Below are positions 1 through 12,079 of a stretch of DNA of 64,000 bases, piece by piece. The notes below the pieces were generated by a model. The model did no database searches. It was given only the letters and a program-made list of their open reading frames with translations, and had not been told where the DNA came from. The DNA is taken from contig OX463849.1 in assembly GCA_949825065.1 (NCBI GenBank), forward strand, positions 43,087,234 through 43,151,233, in the 5' to 3' direction. Position numbers and translations under genes: made by a program. This stretch comes from Odontocerum albicorne. Lineage: Eukaryota; Arthropoda; Insecta; Trichoptera; Odontoceridae. Positions within the stretch are counted from its first letter, which is position 1; each line of letters opens with the position of its first letter.

Positions 1-239
1 AAGGGAAGATGCAGACTCAGCAGACACACATGACACGCATGACAACTAATGAAATGTTCACCATCCCTAGAGTTAAAACCTCTTTTGCCCAAAGGCAATA
101 TGCTTATTTGGCTCCCATTACATACAATGGCGTGCCGACTTCAATAAAGGTAAAGGTAGGAAAACCATTTAGACAGTCGATCGGAGCATGGTTGTTATTG
201 CGACAGGATTTTGAGTACTTGGGCTTTCAGGATGAATGA
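1..239 (+). CDS. LINE reverse transcriptase C-terminus (partial, enters from left edge)
   Basis: The frame is open from the window edge to a stop after 239. It reads as the extreme C-terminal tail of a CR1/Jockey-type non-LTR retrotransposon polyprotein. A basic stretch (RVKTSFAQRQ) is followed by YLAP, a YNGVP equivalent of the usual 'W/YN-x-LP', and a GKPFRQSI...WLL segment matching the final amphipathic helix of such proteins. The catalytic domain would lie left of the window. The first in-frame ATG at 9 is unlikely to be a true start. The family role is target-primed reverse transcription of the element RNA. The frame has no stops over this tail, so the copy may be fairly young, but whether the rest is intact cannot be seen. 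Confidence 0.6.
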   Translation, partial: GKMQTQQTHMTRMTTNEMFTIPRVKTSFAQRQYAYLAPITYNGVPTSIKVKVGKPFRQSIGAWLLLRQDFEYLGFQDE

Positions 240-656
240 CGAGTGAGAAAGATTTGTGTGAGCTCGTGAGTATGGGTCTCTTCTTGTTTTAATTTTGGTT
301 GGTTTTGTATTTGTGTATTTTTAGTTTTAATTTTAATTTTTATTCTTATGATTGTGTGCGGCATATTGTGGGATGAATATTTTTGGTCTTTCTGGAGTGA
401 TGATGTGTGAGCAGTTGAATTTCGCAAGATGTTTCCAGTTGTAGTTGAGTGTCACTGTTTGTCAGGTTGATGAGAGCGTGCAACGAGGTTTTGTTTTTGT
501 GTAATCAAAAATCGGAAAGAAGTATCGATTTATTTTTTCATGCTAAATATCCTCAGTGAGATACAGGCTATGACTTTTCTGGGGATATGACAAATGTTGT
601 TGTTTTTTCGCAAATTGTGTATATTTTTTGTCATGTGTAATAATAAATAAATTAAA
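240..656 (+). mobile_element. Probable 3' UTR of the LINE ending at 239
   Basis: The sequence after the stop is T/G-rich non-coding DNA and ends in an AATAATAAATAAATTAAAA run near 640-656. That run looks like the A/T-rich simple-repeat tail of a LINE insertion. The exact 3' boundary is inferred, because the matching left target-site duplication lies outside the window. Confidence 0.4.
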
Positions 657-2137
657 ACTCTATATAATTATTTGGTGTTAAATGAACAATATTTATGATT
701 ATCACACTCGAACCATTCACCACTGCTTCATGTGACAGTGGTAAATGTTTGCGGTATGTTTCCCACTTATATATGTATATAAATTTACTTTATTAGCCTA
801 GGAAACTAAATAGCAATTAATATTTTGGTGATCGCATAAATTACCCGGTAGCAAAATGTTGTATATATCAAGTCTACAATTTCATGCAGACCGTATTTCG
901 CTAGTTTAGTTTGTAATTTACACTAATACGCCTAATTACCGTGTTATGCTCAGGTGCATTACTGAAAAGCCGGTAATGTTATATGAAGTGAGCAACAGTA
1001 TTTTTAATACGTAATAATTGTACGCCCGCTGTGCAGGCCTCATTGTTTATGCATTTATTCATTAAACGTTTATTTCAAAGGGTCGATAATGGAATTCAGG
1101 AAAATATGTATTGAATATACGAGTATCAAATCAATTACATGCCCAGTGTTTGGAAATATGTTTGAATGGTTGCATTAAGGTAGATTATTTATATTGAGTA
1201 AGTATACTAGTGTATAGATTTAAACCACTCAATTTTATAATAATCCGCCATAATATCTTTCAAAATTATGAAGTTGAGACCATATTTTTTTCTGTGGCTT
1301 TCGGTAGGGGTCGGTCCCTAGGCCACTTTCTTAAAATGATTTTTTTACGCAGTAATTGAGAAAGTCTATTACGTTGTTCGGTTTTCTTTATTAATCGCTG
1401 ATTTCTAAATAAATGTTTGACTTAAAATGCTACTTTTGGGGCAATTTGAAATACGTAAAATCGTTAGTTCAGATGCATCAAATGTCATTAACGATATTTT
1501 AGATATAAAAAATATAAATTCGTATATTTAACGTGGTGCGTAGTGATCGAGATTTAATTCTCTTAACATGTTTTCCTGCCGAGGTTTACGGAAATTCATC
1601 AAAGACGCTGCATTTACCAGTTCAATTAGTCTTTATTGATAGTTACAACCGTTATTTTCAAAGATTTTTGTAAAAATACTTGTTAATCTGTAAAATTTTA
1701 TGATCGTTAGGCAAATTAACGACAAACAAATAATGCATTTTTATTGCCAATGAAAAAGTTTCATAAATCTCTCTTTATTCAACAACTAATGTAATGGTGG
1801 TACCATTGTCATATTATCATAATTTCAGTATGAAATCTTGTATAAAATAACATTTGAACTTTTCGTAAACGATTATCCTCGTAACTATAACATCAAACGT
1901 GATCGGTTGCACAACGGATAATTTTTCATTATTTTTAGTGGCGTAACTTGATTTTTCGTCCGCTTGACAAGTACGAAATTGGGTCTTTGTACACTCTTGT
2001 CTAAATTTTGTGGTATTTTATGAAAATAGTAATTCTGATGTAAGAAAGATATTTTCATTGTGTGAGAAATGATTTGATTACTTGTATGTTATTCATTGAG
2101 GATATTTGAATATTTTGAAAATAAAAGTATATTTAAA
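657..2137. other. AT-rich stretch, no gene seen
   Basis: Unique-looking AT-rich DNA. No long reading frame, tRNA-like box or tandem repeat was recognised. One TACGAGTA octamer occurs at 1118. Confidence 0.5.
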
Positions 2138-2281
2138 AATTGAATGGTTGAATTAAAATAGGCACTAAGTACCAAAAAAAACCTAAGTATGCAGTTTCGT
2201 TATATATGACATATAGAACGAAACTGCATACTTAGTTTTTTTTTTGGTACTTAGTGCCTATTTTAATCCAACCATTCAATT
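2138..2281. repeat. Long near-perfect palindrome (fold-back element)
   Basis: Two arms of about 65 bp are nearly exact inverted copies around a small centre near 2206-2214. The arms begin AATTGAATGG and end CCATTCAATT, with inner words GGCACTAAGTACC and GTATGCAGTTTCGTT. The differences are small: one substitution (GAATTAAAA versus GGATTAAAA) and a shift in the A/T run. It carries no coding sequence and could be a fold-back MITE. A target-site duplication is not clear. Confidence 0.75.
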
Positions 2282-2681
2282 GTTTAAAATATTGTAATTT
2301 ATTTCAAATATTGATTGAATTCGAATGTAGCGAATAGAGATTAATTAATATTTGTAGATATTAAATTATTTAAATAAACAATTTCGATTTTCTTATTGCT
2401 AAGTATATAAATCAAACATGATATATGTGACACAACTTTAAAATTAGAGTATTTACTTCGCAACTGAACTTTAAGTTGAGTCTCATATATCAAATGCATA
2501 TAAATGTTAAAAACGAGAGTGATATGTCTCAACAGATCGAATGAGTTATAAATATAACATTAAATACTGTCTTGAAAACAACTATTAAAGATTTATCTGT
2601 AAGTTACAGAAATTTCATGCCCTTCTCATGATAACTGAGTAATTGCTACGCCATTGTAATGTTAATATTTCACGCCGTTAA

Positions 2682-2889
2682 CACTTGCCTTACTGTGCTA
2701 AAAAAATCCTCCAGCCACGGTGCTGGACGCTAAGCGTCCAGTGAAAAATGTATATTTTAAATTAAAATTATACAAAATCTGCTAGGTTATTTTTTGTAAT
2801 TAGCTATAAAAATCATTTGATCATGTATTAAAACGTCGAATAATCAAATAAAATATAGTCACTCGCTATCCATCACAGGGTGGCAAGTG
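2682..2889. mobile_element. piggyBac-type MITE flanked by TTAA
   Basis: A 208-bp non-coding element lies between TTAA duplications at 2678-2681 and 2890-2893. The left terminal inverted repeat CACTTGCCTTACTGTG matches the right end read on the other strand, CACTTGCCACCCTGTG (14 of 16). Just inside the left end is a perfect subterminal palindrome, CTGGACGCT/AGCGTCCAG. TTAA targets with short inverted repeats and subterminal palindromes are the hallmark of piggyBac-superfamily elements. There is no transposase, so it would need one in trans. Confidence 0.75.
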
Positions 2890-2893
2890 TTAA

Positions 2894-4130
2894 TATAATT
2901 TTGTAATTTTTTGTCAATTTCGGCATGCTGTACATATAATGATTCAATATGAATCAAAACTGTGATGAGAGTAAAAAAATCTAAATAATTTTTCATCTAT
3001 TTCGTGCCATTCATTTTTTCGTTTTTTTCTATCCACGTTTCATTAACTTTATACAAGGAACGTAAATTTTCATTTTTACGGTTGACATTTGTTATATTAA
3101 TTATTTTTAGTTTTGTTTTGTTTCCTAATTTTATTTCGAATTTAGTTAGCGATGATGTAAATTTTAAATAATAAAATTCATAAGTTTTTCTATCCGGATA
3201 ATTCTTCGACTCACCAACATAACATTTATCAATTTTTTACAATACCCCGGTCAATTATCAAAAAAGGTTCACATTTCTTATGATATTCCATGATCTTTTT
3301 TTTCTAAAATTTAAATATATTGCTTTATATTGTATGTTATTTAAAATTTCGTGGGCAAAAAACATATTGGCCGAAAGAAGGTGCCTGCAAAGCGCCTCGA
3401 AATAATTTATATCGTCTCACATGAAAAATGGCTCTGCTCCGCCTGATCAATGTCACGAATATTGAGTTTTTCTGATACGAAAAAAGGATACACTTTTTTG
3501 TTATTTGCGACTTGTGTAAATTTTCAACCGACGTTTTCACACTTTTCAAGGGGCCCAACGTCGAAAAATGGTCATTAAAACGCCATGGCAGATACCCGTA
3601 TAGTCAGACCTCAATAAATCTGCGCCACGTCACACGGGCAATTGGCCCAACAAAATCCAGAATATTTCTATGACCGATCCACTTGGTGTGGGATTTTCCA
3701 TTTCAGATTTTCTTCTTGGAAAGAAAATCCATTCGTTATCCGGATAGACGATTCCACCCCCTTAAGGAAGATAGAAATTCACACATTTACATTTACCCAC
3801 TGCTTTACGAGATACTTGGGGATGATATTATAGTGTCCATTTAGAAATCATCCAAGTGCGAAAGTGATATCGTAGTCCATATAAGTTTTGTCATTTACGG
3901 CCCTTTTTCATCGGGTTAAGTTAAAGTTCTTAAACTTTTATTTCGATTAGCGTTCTTCATTATTTTAACCGTTTCACATTTCAGTTTACACTAAATTTAG
4001 AAATGAGCGTTTCGATAGACCCGTTATGAAAAAATAAATAAATTTACTTTGTGGAATTCCATATTAGAATGTTTCATGATTAACATTACAAAAAAACTTT
4101 CGAGTCAATACATCACACGTGTCACCAGTT
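2894..4130. other. Mostly AT-rich stretch with a G+C-richer patch
   Basis: Nothing recognised as a gene. The segment 3340-3780 is visibly richer in G+C than its surroundings and has short open frames on both strands with no family resemblance I can name. It may be an old repeat or conserved non-coding DNA. Confidence 0.4.
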
Positions 4131-4133
4131 GGA

Positions 4134-4260
4134 TTTAAACATCGCTCTCGCAATAAATCAGGTACATTCCGCCTGAAGAGAGCTTCGAGACAGGAGGTAG
4201 AAACACGTTTCGCGTGGATTGATGTGATTAGTGAAATAACAAATTATTTATTATTAAATA
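4134..4260 (+). repeat. Dispersed repeat, second copy at 45196-45305
   Basis: This segment shares ordered words with 45196-45305. A GCCTGAAGAGAG / GCCTGTAGAGAA block is followed by GGTAGAAACACGT and then by a ...AATAACAAA-TTATTTATT block. The order and spacing are the same in both, so the two are diverged copies of one element, possibly a retroelement 3' end. A CTGAAGA...GAAAC layout is also present in the palindromic elements elsewhere in the window. Confidence 0.5.
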
Positions 4261-4264
4261 TGTC

Positions 4265-5300
4265 ACTAAATATATTCGAATGCTGCCTGAAAGTAAGCTT
4301 AAAAACCGGGATATCAATATTAAATAACAAGTTTACTATCTACTAGAATATTGTCAGCCGTAATGCTGGTTCTGATTAGAGTTTCTTGTTAGCAATCACA
4401 AGACACTTATTTATTTAATCAATTGAAAGACGAATAACTTTTAAAACGTCTACATATGTGTGCATATTATTGATATTACTTATCTGTTTTTACAGGAATA
4501 GTAAAATGTGTCCACAATAATCTTATAACAACGAGATTACACTTCAAATAAACGTAGAATAAATAGTTTTGCGAAAGGATTTAGGAATTTCGAATTATAT
4601 ACGCATTATTTGTTTCTCTCAAACATATTTATTATTATTGACTTTGAGTATAATTTTGGAGCATTTTAGTATCTTCCAATATACAAGTTTTTATTATGGA
4701 AAACTTAAATTTTATCATAACTTATAAAAAAAAATGTATTGGAATAGAAATTTATCATTAAACATCTAAGTTTATGATTTTTCACATGAGAGCATTATTA
4801 ATCATTCATAAACGTAGTACCACGGATTTTTCCAACGGTATTTAACTCCAAGTTAATTATAAATTCAAACTAAAAATATGCTCGAAAGTGTGGTCCAGAA
4901 ATCATAGCGTTCAGACGTTATTTTCAGTCAGTTGAGTCAATATATAGGAAACTTGTTTCCGAAAAGGAAACGGGGAAGATTGATGCAATGTTACGTACCA
5001 GTATACGATATATATATCAGAATAAACCGTTGGACATTGGATTGAATTTTTTCGCATCGCTCTCTACCCATTTCGTTTCCACAGGAAATGAGTATTCCGT
5101 GTTTGCTGTGGGTCGCTTCGGTTTTTTTAGTACGATCGATATTTTGTCCGAGAAATTAATTTTGCTGCAAGGCTTATAATAAATCTGAGAAGCGTTGTTT
5201 TTTTTTCATTCGCTTTTCTTTCTAGTCACAAATTAAAGCGTTACTCAAACAGTGTTTTTTCAGTGGCTCCTTTTAAATTTATCTAATAGAAATAAGGTCG
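4265..5300. other. AT-rich stretch, no gene seen
   Basis: No coding or structural feature recognised. Confidence 0.45.
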
Positions 5301-5305
5301 AATAT

Positions 5306-5385
5306 CGGCTACCTCCTTTGTCTAGTTGTCAATATGCTGGTTTTCTACTAGAGGGCTTAGGTTCGATTCTCGATGGCAATAATAA
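5306..5385 (+). mobile_element. tRNA-derived SINE head
   Basis: A pol III-type internal promoter can be read: a box A-like TGTCTAGTTGTCAATATGC and, about 35 bp on, a box B-like GGTTCGATTCTC. The sequence does not fold into a convincing cloverleaf with a paired acceptor stem, so a SINE remnant is more likely than a tRNA gene. The usual SINE tail is not recognisable downstream. Confidence 0.5.
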
Positions 5386-5499
5386 TTCGAAAATATATAT
5401 TTGGTGTTCTAAGTATGATAATCAGTAGATTTTTTTATTATCTTGTTAAAATTAATGGGTAACAACATACTCGTACCATCATATAGTTTCCCTGTTGGA

Positions 5500-5960
5500 G
5501 TACAGATCGCCAGACATTCCTATCTCGGCATACATATTTCGCCTCCTCATTCAACTCCCACGATTTCCTCTACTTCTTATTTTTCTTTCTTTCAAAATAT
5601 CATACATTCGATTCATCCATATTTTCCTTGGTCTTCCTCTGCCATGCCTTTCATTCACATTTGCACTGTATATTTGTTTTGTTAGGATTTCTCTTATAAT
5701 TCGTTTACATGCCCAAACCATCTAAGACTGCTCTTCTTTATCTTACTAAAATCATTATCCTTAAGTTCACATTCATCTATAATCACTTCATTCCGGATTC
5801 TATCATACATTGTCACCCCATGTATTATTTTAACTGAACGTATTTCTACAGTATTTTTCGGCTCTTTTCAGTCTTTACCCACGATCACATTATACACCGT
5901 ACATTAAATATGGTACTTAAATACTGTTGTGGATTAACAACTTAGCAGATTTTAATTCTG
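5500..5960 (-). pseudogene. RTE-like LINE C-terminal relic
   Basis: Reading the minus strand in shifting frames gives VTMYDRIRNEVI, then IKKSSLRWFGHVN, then GRGRPRKIWMNRMYDILKE. These are the ordered landmarks of the C-terminal domain of RTE-like endonuclease-reverse transcriptases: an 'R-I/V-RN' segment, 'LRWFGHV', then 'GRGRPR-W'. Frameshifts and stops separate the blocks, so the copy is dead. No target-site duplication was found. Confidence 0.65.
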
Positions 5961-5964
5961 TCGG

Positions 5965-6629
5965 TTGGAGTTCTCGTATACATGTTATAGTGCCCCATTG
6001 CTTTGTTTCCTTTCGCTACATACCGTACGATACCCCTTGCAATTAATTTGAGAAAATACTACCGAAATAGCAGTTCCTAATCACTTTTATTTTTTACCCA
6101 TATTTCGCATTTACTTTTCCTTTTATTTTCACAACACCATTGATTTTCGAAAATATAAATAATTTGTTTTTAGGCAAATTCAAAGAAAATGTTTTATTTT
6201 TGCGAATGTTTTTAGGATTTTTGTATACTGAATGTCGTAACGTAACATATATTTCTCATTAAGAATCATGATAGATATTCTATTTCTGTTTGTAATTACT
6301 TAAGCGTAATGAAATGTCTAGGATACGTCTCATTTTAGTAGCGGATGATACAATAAAAGGATATGACGTATGTCTTCCTCTGTTAACCGTTCTTACTCAC
6401 TCCATTAAGGGAAATGGTGAAACCACTTTTCATTAATTCAAAAACACGTCCCACTGATGTTTCTGCAGATTTAATAAGCTTAGAATCGTGGAAGAATTTT
6501 ATTCTCTCATTTTTTTCCATTTCTATTGTTTTTGTTGTAATTATTATCTATTCAATTGTGTACTTTTTATGTCGACTTACCTTTATCAGCCATCACATTT
6601 TTGTTAATGTTCTTCGACCACGAATGATC
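5965..6629. other. AT-rich stretch, no gene seen
   Basis: No supported feature. Short hydrophobic open frames here reflect T-rich composition. Confidence 0.4.
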
Positions 6630-6674
6630 TTGTAGCATTAGGGGCTCGATGGCATCGAACCCCTAATACTACAA
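6630..6674. repeat. Hairpin with AGGGG(C/T)TCGAT arms
   Basis: TTGTAGCATTAGGGGCTCGAT is followed after two bases by its near-inverse ending in CTACAA, with a single mismatch around AGCATT/AATACT. A partial direct copy of the right arm's complement (CTTGTAGGGGTTCGAT) follows at about 6691-6706, so the unit may have been duplicated. Confidence 0.55.
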
Positions 6675-6709
6675 TTACATCTTGTAGCTTCTTGTAGGGG
6701 TTCGATAGC

Positions 6710-9639
6710 AGGAACTTCAATGAAAAACTTTCTTATTTATTCATTTTTATTTTCATTTAAAAGAATACTTCAACAAGATTTACACACAAAACATATTTTT
6801 TTTTAAATATCAAGGATTTAAATACCAAATACCAATGTTCATCTCATTCATACACAGTCCCGTTATTTCAGTAGGTAAGTGAAAATGTTGCAAATTTTGT
6901 TTAATATATCGAAAAACAATCAAATGTGCAACCATTCTTCGAATTGGGTGTTGAACTATATATGTTACTTTTAAACGTAGCTACGCTGAACGAAGTAGGT
7001 CTTCTATGAGAGTGAGATGGAACATTTTAATCAATACGTTCTAGAGTCGAAGTTGAACCCGTACCATAGACCGTTCAAGACTTTATGAAGAAATCGAGAT
7101 CAAAAGTACGTCTTCAAACCTCAAGCGATTAACGATCGAAAAAAACATTGTACGACCCAAAAACTCTTAGCAATCTCTTCCTATGATGATACAGACAAAT
7201 CTTTTGGCGGGTGCTTCTCTGCGCAACTCTTGATATTAACAAGGAACATTGGCTTCTCCAGAAGTTGAGGTCAAGTGTTTAAAATACTTCAATTCTACAA
7301 GTGCAATAATGCATAGACGACAATGTGCAATAATGCCTCCAGGATTATTGCACATTGTCATCAATGCTATACACAGCATAACCTTTCAATCATGGACATT
7401 AATCTATCTTTTTTTCCTTCCTTAAATTTTGATGTGGGCTAGATGTAAAGAGTCCCTGTCTTTCAACTCTGGGGTTTCGATCTTGATACTCAAAAATTGG
7501 ACCTCGTCTATTTTCTCAAATCAGGTCTTTCGTTTTATTTCAGTTGGCTGGAGACGATTGACACTCGGTAATAAGCCTGCAAAGTTCTATTGTATACAAT
7601 AAAAACAATAAAATTCCATACAATACAAGATGGTTCCATTGCAGGAGATAGGCTTCTCGGAAGTTTAAGTTCTTTTAGTTTTCTTTTTTAGAATGTATAA
7701 TTATTTTACGAGTATTATTTCTTCCTATATCGGTTTTAAGTTTTCATAATGTTTACGAGCTGTGCCCCATATCAATTTAATACATTTTTATTTCTACTAA
7801 GAATTTTTTCACTTATAGATTATAAAAAAATACGGGTTGATCATTTGTAGTTTTAAACCGTCCTAAAATGTATTTTTTCAAACAAATTTTTCTTTATTGT
7901 ATTGAATCCTCTGTAATTGCATTTTTACTTTTAACATAATATCACAAATCGTGTTAGTTTAGTGTATTTATTGCCTTTATATTAAAAAATATATGAATTT
8001 GTACTTGGAATTCTTTTTTTCTAAATTCCAGCTAGAATAATATATTTGTTTTCTTGTGTTAAGTCAAACGTTATTCTATGGAAAAACGTGCTGTTGTCAT
8101 GATATTTTTGTGTTTCTTGCTTTGTAATCTGAATTTACGCAATAAGTATATTAAAATCCGCCCTTAGCTCATTTTTATCTTATTATACATATTTTTTTTA
8201 TTTCCAGCCTACAAAAAGGGGATGAACCGTTTAAAAAATAATGTAAATGTGTAATAATATTTAGCTTTGAAAATTTAAAATAAATACATTTACTTGTATA
8301 TATGTATGAAGTTTTATAAATTTTTATATTGCACGTTATGGTTGAGAAGATATTATGTAGAATTCATAAAAAAAAATCCTCATAAAATGGTGCCGAAAAT
8401 ATATCAATTTGACTTTAATTTAGAGTCACCAAATTGATTTTCATTAAGAGTCACAAAAACTAATATCTCTCTTAAGTATACGTGTACGGCTGGGTTATTC
8501 AAAATGTAAATTCCTTTTTTATATACTTAGTATATACTCGTATTTAAAGTGTTCAAAAAGTCATTAATACTTTTTATGTAAATATATTAGTTCTATATGT
8601 AAATTAAAATATTTTTATGTATATGATTTTCAAAATTTAAATGATGGATTCTCGTATATAATTTTGTTGAAAATGTAAATTATATTTTTAAAATTTATGA
8701 TTGTTTGAATTTTTTTTGCAAATATTTTGATTTTATGATTTATGTAAAGCAACGTTTTTATTTTTTAAAACTAGGTATACTTGTTTGCGTAAACATTTCT
8801 CTTTATAAACAATTAAAAACCAAAAAAAAAACTTGCTCATTGCTTACTTTGTATTTACAGATAGTCCTTCTTCAGTGTAATTAGTTCACTCAGTCAAAAT
8901 AAGTTATTACAATTACTAAATACGAGTACATCTGTCTTGACACGTTAAACACAAGGAAATCTTATTAATCATGTAAAATCAATGAAACATTATGAATCGG
9001 CTGTCCAACACGGGACTAGTTACGGAGATATTCTTTCCAACACTTGAAGATGCTTAAAGGTTCTGAACAGATAATGACTCCCATTTTCAACTGACCCAGA
9101 TGCCGACGGGTCACGGTATATTTAAGGAATCTCTCAGATGTAGCAGAAGACTTGTAGTATTTCAGACTGACCTCTTTTTGACATACAAATGCTAAGAGGC
9201 TTCAATAAACAATAGCCAAATAAAACTGTCTTTTCCCACATTGTGCATATAACACAAAATATTTCCATTTTGTGTAATACTATATATGCATTGTACACAA
9301 GAATCAAGGAAAAATAGCACCGTATCCATCAAAGTAATCTACTCATGAAATATTGTCGTATGTTTTTATATATATTTTTTTTCTTCGATATTTAATTATG
9401 TAAAGTGAATAACAGCCTGCGTTTTGAAGCAACCAATATTAGATAACTAAGTGCTTTTCTGAAAATATCCACGATAATAACCCAAAATATAAATAAAGGC
9501 TAGAAAATCGAAATTCGTAATTCTTGGACCTTTCTACAAAGGCAATAAAATATAGATCAAGACGAACAACCTAATTTTTCCATGGTGACCGCTACATATT
9601 TACATTTTTTACGTGCTATAAGCATGTCAAGATATTTTT
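6710..9639. other. Long AT-rich stretch, one small palindrome
   Basis: No gene recognised. At 7319-7334 and 7344-7359 the 16-bp arms GACAATGTGCAATAAT and its exact inverse form a short hairpin. TACGAGTA/TACTCGTA octamers lie at 7707, 8535 and 8921. Confidence 0.4.
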
Positions 9640-9725
9640 TTTATTAAAAAAGAATAGATATGACCGAAGTCATACGTATCCTTATACCCTCGAACACTTG
9701 CCGTGCCTGTGTCGTTCGAGGGGAG
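9640..9725 (-). mobile_element. SINE tail fragment (tRNA-derived family B)
   Basis: On the minus strand it reads GTGTTCGAGGGTATAAGG, then ATACGTATGACTTCGGTCAT. The same tail occurs at 36250-36300 and around the mariner insertion at 18540-19500. The tRNA-like head is not clear in this copy. Confidence 0.45.
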
Positions 9726-9994
9726 TAGGGAGTATTTCGTGGGGTTTGATCAACAAATGAAAATAAAAAGAGCACAAGCTTGGTTTTATAGTTCGTCTGT
9801 TAATACCACTACTGCACTTGTGGTTGTTTTGCAAACACAAATGAGAACGAACTACGAGTAACGTTCCTACTGCTATTGATTTTTACCCGAACGCATGATT
9901 AAATGAGTCGATGACAATGTTGTTTGTTGTCTTCCGGGTATGCTCTTCTACAACTTCTCGTAACCATTTTGGATATGTTGAAAAGTGCCATACA

Positions 9995-10070
9995 AGAATA
10001 TTTAACAATAAATGACTTCTTCATTCCACTTATTACTAGTATAAGATAGGAATTTATTGTTAAATATTCT
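9995..10070. repeat. Inverted repeat, 19-bp arms
   Basis: AGAATATTTAACAATAAAT at 9995-10013 recurs as its exact inverse at 10052-10070, with 38 bp between. It could be a small fold-back element; no duplication of the target is evident. Confidence 0.6.
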
Positions 10071-10079
10071 AATATAGAG

Positions 10080-11030
10080 TTCCACTATGTTCAAGCCGAA
10101 ATCTGTGATGAAGTCCTATATAAATTATGAATTTATGTAAACCTTTCTTTGTTATAAAATTGTATTATTATAAAATTATATTTTGTAAAAATTTTTTTGC
10201 TAGGCTTTATAATAATTAAGAATTTTGTAAATTGAATTGAGGTTCATTTGTTATCTTTTTTGCGTATTCAAGATACTCAGATAATGATATATAGATTTTT
10301 CGGTTTTAGTACTTGAAATTCTAACAGTTTTAAAATTATTTCCTTTAAAAAAAAACAGCTTTCATTTGAATGACACGCGTCATACATAAATGTATTTATT
10401 GGTGTAATGAATATGTTTACTTTAACCTTTTGTCAGCCTTCATTTGAATTTTTATTTATTTCACCAGAAATGTTATTGACCTACAGATCGAAATATTATT
10501 TTTTATTGTATTCACTAAAATTATATTATATTTCAAATTTCTTGTATCCAGCATCGCCAAATATATTTTTTAGTTTCTTTCTGAAGTTAGGAACGAATCG
10601 AAACAAATATTTTGCCAAAAGTCTTTCTCAAAACGTTTTGATTGATGGTTGTGAAATACTTTCAGCACAAATATGAGTACTTCGCTGGCTGCATATGTAT
10701 TTCGCTTTGCATTTATTTGATAATAGCATATGCTACGACTTGGGGGAATATCAAGAAGGCAGTACAAAGGAAGAGAAGCGAAGTGTTTTTGTAACATGAT
10801 CCTCCGACCCGCATGAACCTTTAATAAAAGGACGTGAAACACTGCAATATTCGCAAACGATATCAAAGTTTGCTTTGTGTTCGATAAGGTTTTTCTGTGT
10901 CAGTTTCATGCCACGTATCACTTTTGTTTGGGCGTTAAAATGTAAATATGCTGCAATTTTTTAATGTTTGTACATTTTGTCTCGCTCAAACACAAATTAA
11001 GATTTATTTTTATTATTTGGTGTTTTTTTG
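10080..11030. other. AT-rich stretch, no gene seen
   Basis: Open frames at about 10407-10676 (+) and 10570-10866 (-) overlap each other and resemble no family I know. I treat them as chance. Confidence 0.4.
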
Positions 11031-11039
11031 TTGAAAATT

Positions 11040-11089
11040 GCGAGATTCAATTTAACAACATTTAAAAATGTTGTTCAATTGAATCTTGC
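11040..11089. repeat. Short palindrome, ~23-bp arms
   Basis: GCGAGATTCAATTTAACAAC and the inverse of GCAAGATTCAATTGAACAAC flank a small A/T centre; two mismatches. Confidence 0.6.
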
Positions 11090-11349
11090 ATGGTTTATTG
11101 CTAGATCAAACTAGACATTTTTTTATATAATGTAGAAAATAAACTTTGATAATCGTTCATCAATGCTATTGCGTTTCATTACGACTTTCCGTAGATAAAG
11201 ACGCTAATAAACATAAATATACCTGTTTAACGTTTTGAACATACTTGACCCTTTTATTTGTGATTGTAACATTTCCTTAGTCAAACATATTTGTTTCTGT
11301 TATTGCACTTTTAGCTGTCATCATTTTCATTAAATATTTGTTTTGTTCC

Positions 11350-12072
11350 TTTGGAATAGGAATGGATATTCGAACTACAAAAATAAATATATGTAGAGCA
11401 TTTTTAAATATGCAGAGATTCTTGAACGAATACAAGAAATGTGTACTAAGCCCGTTTGGAATAGGAAAATATACTAAAAAAAGAAATGCATGTTTTGCGC
11501 TGTTCGAATAAGCGGAGATACTTGAACAAAAACAAGAAATGTATGCTTTGACACTTTTGAATAAGTAGAGCTACTCGAACTAAAACATACAAAATATGCT
11601 TTACCCCTTTAGAATAGGTAGAGATATTCGAATAAAACTCAAGAAATGTGTGCTTTGCCCCTTTTAAATTGACACAGAAACTCGAACTAAATAAAAAATA
11701 TATGTTTTCCCCTTTGGAACAGGCAGATATATTCGAACAAAAATCATGAAATATATCTGTACCCTAGAGGATAAACCACGGGATTCACATTTTACCCCAG
11801 AGTATAAACGACGTTGCATCATACAATTAATGTATGACGCATATGACGTTTATCTGCTAGGGTGCAAATTGACTTCCGTGGTTTATCCTTTAGGGTACAG
11901 ATATGCTCTGCCCCTTTTGGATTGACACATATTCTTGAACAATAACAAGTAATATATGCGTTACCACTTTGGAATAGGTAGGGCTACTCTAACTTAAATA
12001 ATAAATGTATGCTTTGATCTCTTGGAATAAGCAAATATACTAGAACAAAACGAGAAATGTAATACTTTAGAG
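11350..12072. repeat. Degenerate ~53-bp tandem (satellite) array
   Basis: About ten diverged units share the order TTTGGAATAGG...GATATTCGAAC...ACAAGAAATGTATGCTTTGCCCC. The GGAATAGG-like word recurs near 11353, 11457, 11503, 11556, 11608, 11714, 11969 and 12021. Units differ by many substitutions, so the array is old. It is split by the fold-back element at 11757-11900. Confidence 0.7.
11757..11900. mobile_element. Fold-back MITE inside the satellite array
   Basis: The element begins CTGTACCCTAGAGGATAAAC and ends with the near-inverse ...GTTTATCCTTTAGGGTACAG. The arms run about 65 bp each, with scattered mismatches toward the centre. ATAT sits on both sides (11753-11756 and 11901-11904). Removing the element plus one ATAT restores a normal satellite unit (GAAATATATGCTCTG). 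It has no coding capacity. The superfamily is not assigned. Confidence 0.75.
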
Positions 12073-12079
12073 AAACTCA

